This document shows, in pieces, positions 62,680 through 64,000 of a stretch of DNA of 64,000 bases; the stretch's first letter is position 1, and every line of letters starts with the position of its first letter. Both the position numbers and the translations under genes were made by a program. The DNA is from Desulforhopalus sp. (GTDB lineage Bacteria; Desulfobacterota; Desulfobulbia; Desulfobulbales; Desulfocapsaceae): the NCBI GenBank assembly GCA_023231425.1, contig JALNVI010000007.1:1-64000 (forward strand), in the 5' to 3' direction. The notes beneath the pieces were generated by a model. That model was not told where the DNA came from. It did no database searches and was given only the letters and a program-made list of their open reading frames with translations.

Positions 62680-63465
62680 GTGAAGCTTAACCTGAAACCT
62701 GTTCCTCAACTCCCCCCCGACGATCTCGCAGTCCTCGCCGCCATCCCCATCGTCCCCTCTGATTCTCCACTCTATCCCCTCTCCCTCGCCCCGGAGAAAA
62801 TTCTCGTTCGTTCCGCCTACCACGCGGCACAGATGGACGACGCACTGCCGGAGTGCTACGCCCGGGAAGAGGTTCAACAGAGGCTCTTCACGGCGGCTGG
62901 CATGCTCCCCTCCGATCTGCGCCTCGTCATCCTCGACGGCTGGCGGAGCACCGCCCTGCAGCGGGCCCTCTTCGACCAGTGCCGCCGCTACTATTACTCC
63001 CTCCATCCCGAGGCCGATGAGACGGTCATCCACACGCTGGCGTCCAAATTTGTTGCCGTTCCCTCAGCCGATCCTCAGGCGCCATCGCCTCACCTCACGG
63101 GCGGCGCCATTGACCTCACCCTCGCCGACCGCAGTGGTCGCCCTCTTTTTTTTGGGGCAAAATTTGACTTTGCCGGAGAGATCTCCTGGACCCGCCACTT
63201 CGAAAACGCCAGGGAAGCAGGAGAGGAGCTCTCAGCACGGGAAGAGGAAGCTCTGCACAACCGCCGCCTGCTCTACCATGTAATGGTCGCCGCGGGCTTT
63301 GCCAACTACGACCACGAATGGTGGCATTTTGAATACGGCACCCAGAGATGGGCACGAATTTGCGGCAAAGACAAAGCCTTCTACGGTCCGGTTCACCTTA
63401 CCCTGCAATCCTTTGAGATTCCCATGGGGAAGGAATGCAATTCAACTCCCCGTGTTGGAGAATAA
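62680..63465 (+). CDS. D-alanyl-D-alanine dipeptidase (VanX/DdpX family)
   Basis: This is a zinc dipeptidase that splits D-Ala-D-Ala. The 261-residue product has the metal-binding motif SPHLTGGAIDLTL (SxHxxGxAxD), the second motif HEWWHFEYG (ExxWH) and the Arg in LDGWRSTALQRALF. It starts at GTG (62680) after a perfect AAGGAGG. No signal peptide is seen, so it should act in the cytoplasm like DdpX, on imported dipeptide. In E. coli ddpX is linked to an ABC dipeptide importer; here the linked importer is a TRAP system, which suggests uptake of a wall-derived D-amino-acid compound (inference). Confidence 0.9.
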   Translation: MKLNLKPVPQLPPDDLAVLAAIPIVPSDSPLYPLSLAPEKILVRSAYHAAQMDDALPECYAREEVQQRLFTAAGMLPSDLRLVILDGWRSTALQRALFDQCRRYYYSLHPEADETVIHTLASKFVAVPSADPQAPSPHLTGGAIDLTLADRSGRPLFFGAKFDFAGEISWTRHFENAREAGEELSAREEEALHNRRLLYHVMVAAGFANYDHEWWHFEYGTQRWARICGKDKAFYGPVHLTLQSFEIPMGKECNSTPRVGE

Positions 63466-63726
63466 AGGAAGAGCAACGCATTGAATTACCGGGAAAGACA
63501 AAAGTTCACGCGCTGCCTTCTCCATGCTTTTTTTACAGGACAATACCGGGGAGACAGCAATGCAGCTTGCGGCTGGTCAAAAAAGAAATGAACTGCCCCA
63601 ACAAAGACTATCTCAAGAGGCTGTCATAGAAGGTATATTTCGTTTTCTCTGCAGGAGGGAGACTAAAGGCACAAAACCATTGTTCTAAATTAAAAACAGG
63701 CCAACGGTTTTGTGAAGGCAGGAAGA
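63466..63726. other. Intergenic region between dipeptidase and rhodanese genes
   Basis: I see no gene in these 261 bases. Its only structure is the inverted repeat at 63670-63714. Confidence 0.5.
63670..63714. repeat. Inverted repeat, possible terminator for the rhodanese gene
   Basis: CACAAAACCATTG (63670-63682) and CAACGGTTTTGTG (63702-63714) pair with one mismatch around a 19-base AT-rich loop. It lies 12 bases beyond the rhodanese stop codon. No T-run follows on either strand, so termination is uncertain. Confidence 0.45.
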
Positions 63727-64000
63727 TTACTTCTTCAGGATATCGTAATTTCTGGCGACAAATGGAGGCATAAAATTTGCTGTCAAATCCTGCACTTTAT
63801 CGGTTAGAATTTTCACATCTTTAAAGCCGGCAGCCTGTAAATAGACGAATGCCATCACAGCACGGATACTGCTGGCACAGAAGGTAACAATAACCTTGTC
63901 CCGGGGTAATTCAGCCAAGCGGTCGGGCAGTTCTGCAATAGGAATGTTATACGCAAATGACAGACTCACCAGTTCAGCCTCTTCTTTGGAACGCAAATCC
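63727..64000 (-). CDS. Rhodanese-like domain protein, 5'-partial
   Basis: This is a sulfurtransferase-type domain that carries persulfide on a cysteine. The 91 codons in the window read DLRSKEEAELVSLSFAYNIP (the start of the rhodanese core, normally preceded by a DVR motif), ELPRDKVIVTFCASSIRAV with the active-site Cys, and AFVYLQAAGFKDVKIL. The frame is open at the window edge, so the start is outside. The C-terminal tail (NFMPPFVARNYDILKK) is a little longer than in minimal rhodaneses. Confidence 0.82.
   Translation of the reverse strand, partial: DLRSKEEAELVSLSFAYNIPIAELPDRLAELPRDKVIVTFCASSIRAVMAFVYLQAAGFKDVKILTDKVQDLTANFMPPFVARNYDILKK

Overview
The window looks like a chromosomal stretch of a Gram-negative bacterium. 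The evidence is an apolipoprotein N-acyltransferase, a CorC-type protein, an outer-membrane beta-barrel, an AsmA/DUF748 envelope protein and a periplasmic penicillin-binding carboxypeptidase. The gene set (two-subunit pyruvate carboxylase, ftsH-folP, TRAP transporter, CcdA, yadGH, paired DUF2868/DUF3482 proteins) and the protein sequences suggest a Desulfobulbales-like member of the Desulfobacterota. That placement is inference and was not tested by any search. I saw no tRNA, rRNA, CRISPR array or prophage.

Left part (1-30 kb) is mostly housekeeping. It holds an RluA-family pseudouridine synthase broken by a frameshift, Lon protease, a small conserved protein, a D-Ala-D-Ala carboxypeptidase, the yadG-yadH ABC exporter, a glutaredoxin, a large glycosyltransferase overlapping glgC, and a two-domain acyltransferase resembling ornithine-lipid synthase OlsF. 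These are followed by a DUF2868/DUF3482 membrane-protein and GTPase pair, a giant DUF748 protein, pdxH with a Tim44-like gene, a radical SAM protein overlapping hrpB, prfB with its autoregulatory +1 frameshift, and lnt-corC.

Middle part (30-45 kb) is envelope-polysaccharide and accessory DNA. It has an AlgI/AlgJ-type O-acetylation pair, asparagine synthase, an NAD-dependent epimerase, a GT4 glycosyltransferase, a GlpD-like dehydrogenase, an outer-membrane protein, and a UbiA prenyltransferase with a HAD phosphatase. Between them lie decayed sequences: IS30 and IS66 transposase remnants, a broken hexapeptide acyltransferase and a fragment of a polytopic membrane protein.

Right part (45-64 kb) holds pyruvate carboxylase A/B, carAB, ftsH-folP, then a graveyard of regulatory genes (GAF fragment, SnoaL-PAS sensor fragment, lexA-like fragment) around an intact ccdA. 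It ends with a dctP-dctQ-dctM TRAP operon that continues into a VanX-type D-Ala-D-Ala dipeptidase, and a partial rhodanese.

The least explained signal is a family of dispersed intergenic repeats of about 135-175 bases with imperfect terminal inverted repeats ending in AGGG...TTGAA. Four near-complete copies (3858-3990, 13478-13627, 30675-30840, 57938-58113) and two partial ones (1037-1085, 56754-56868) sit between genes and often next to decayed genes. They look like a miniature (MITE- or REP-like) element. Recoding and frameshifts are the second theme: prfB uses the classic CTT-TGA-C shift, the RluA gene is interrupted at CTC-TGA-G, and ubiA carries two independent frame-breaking lesions.
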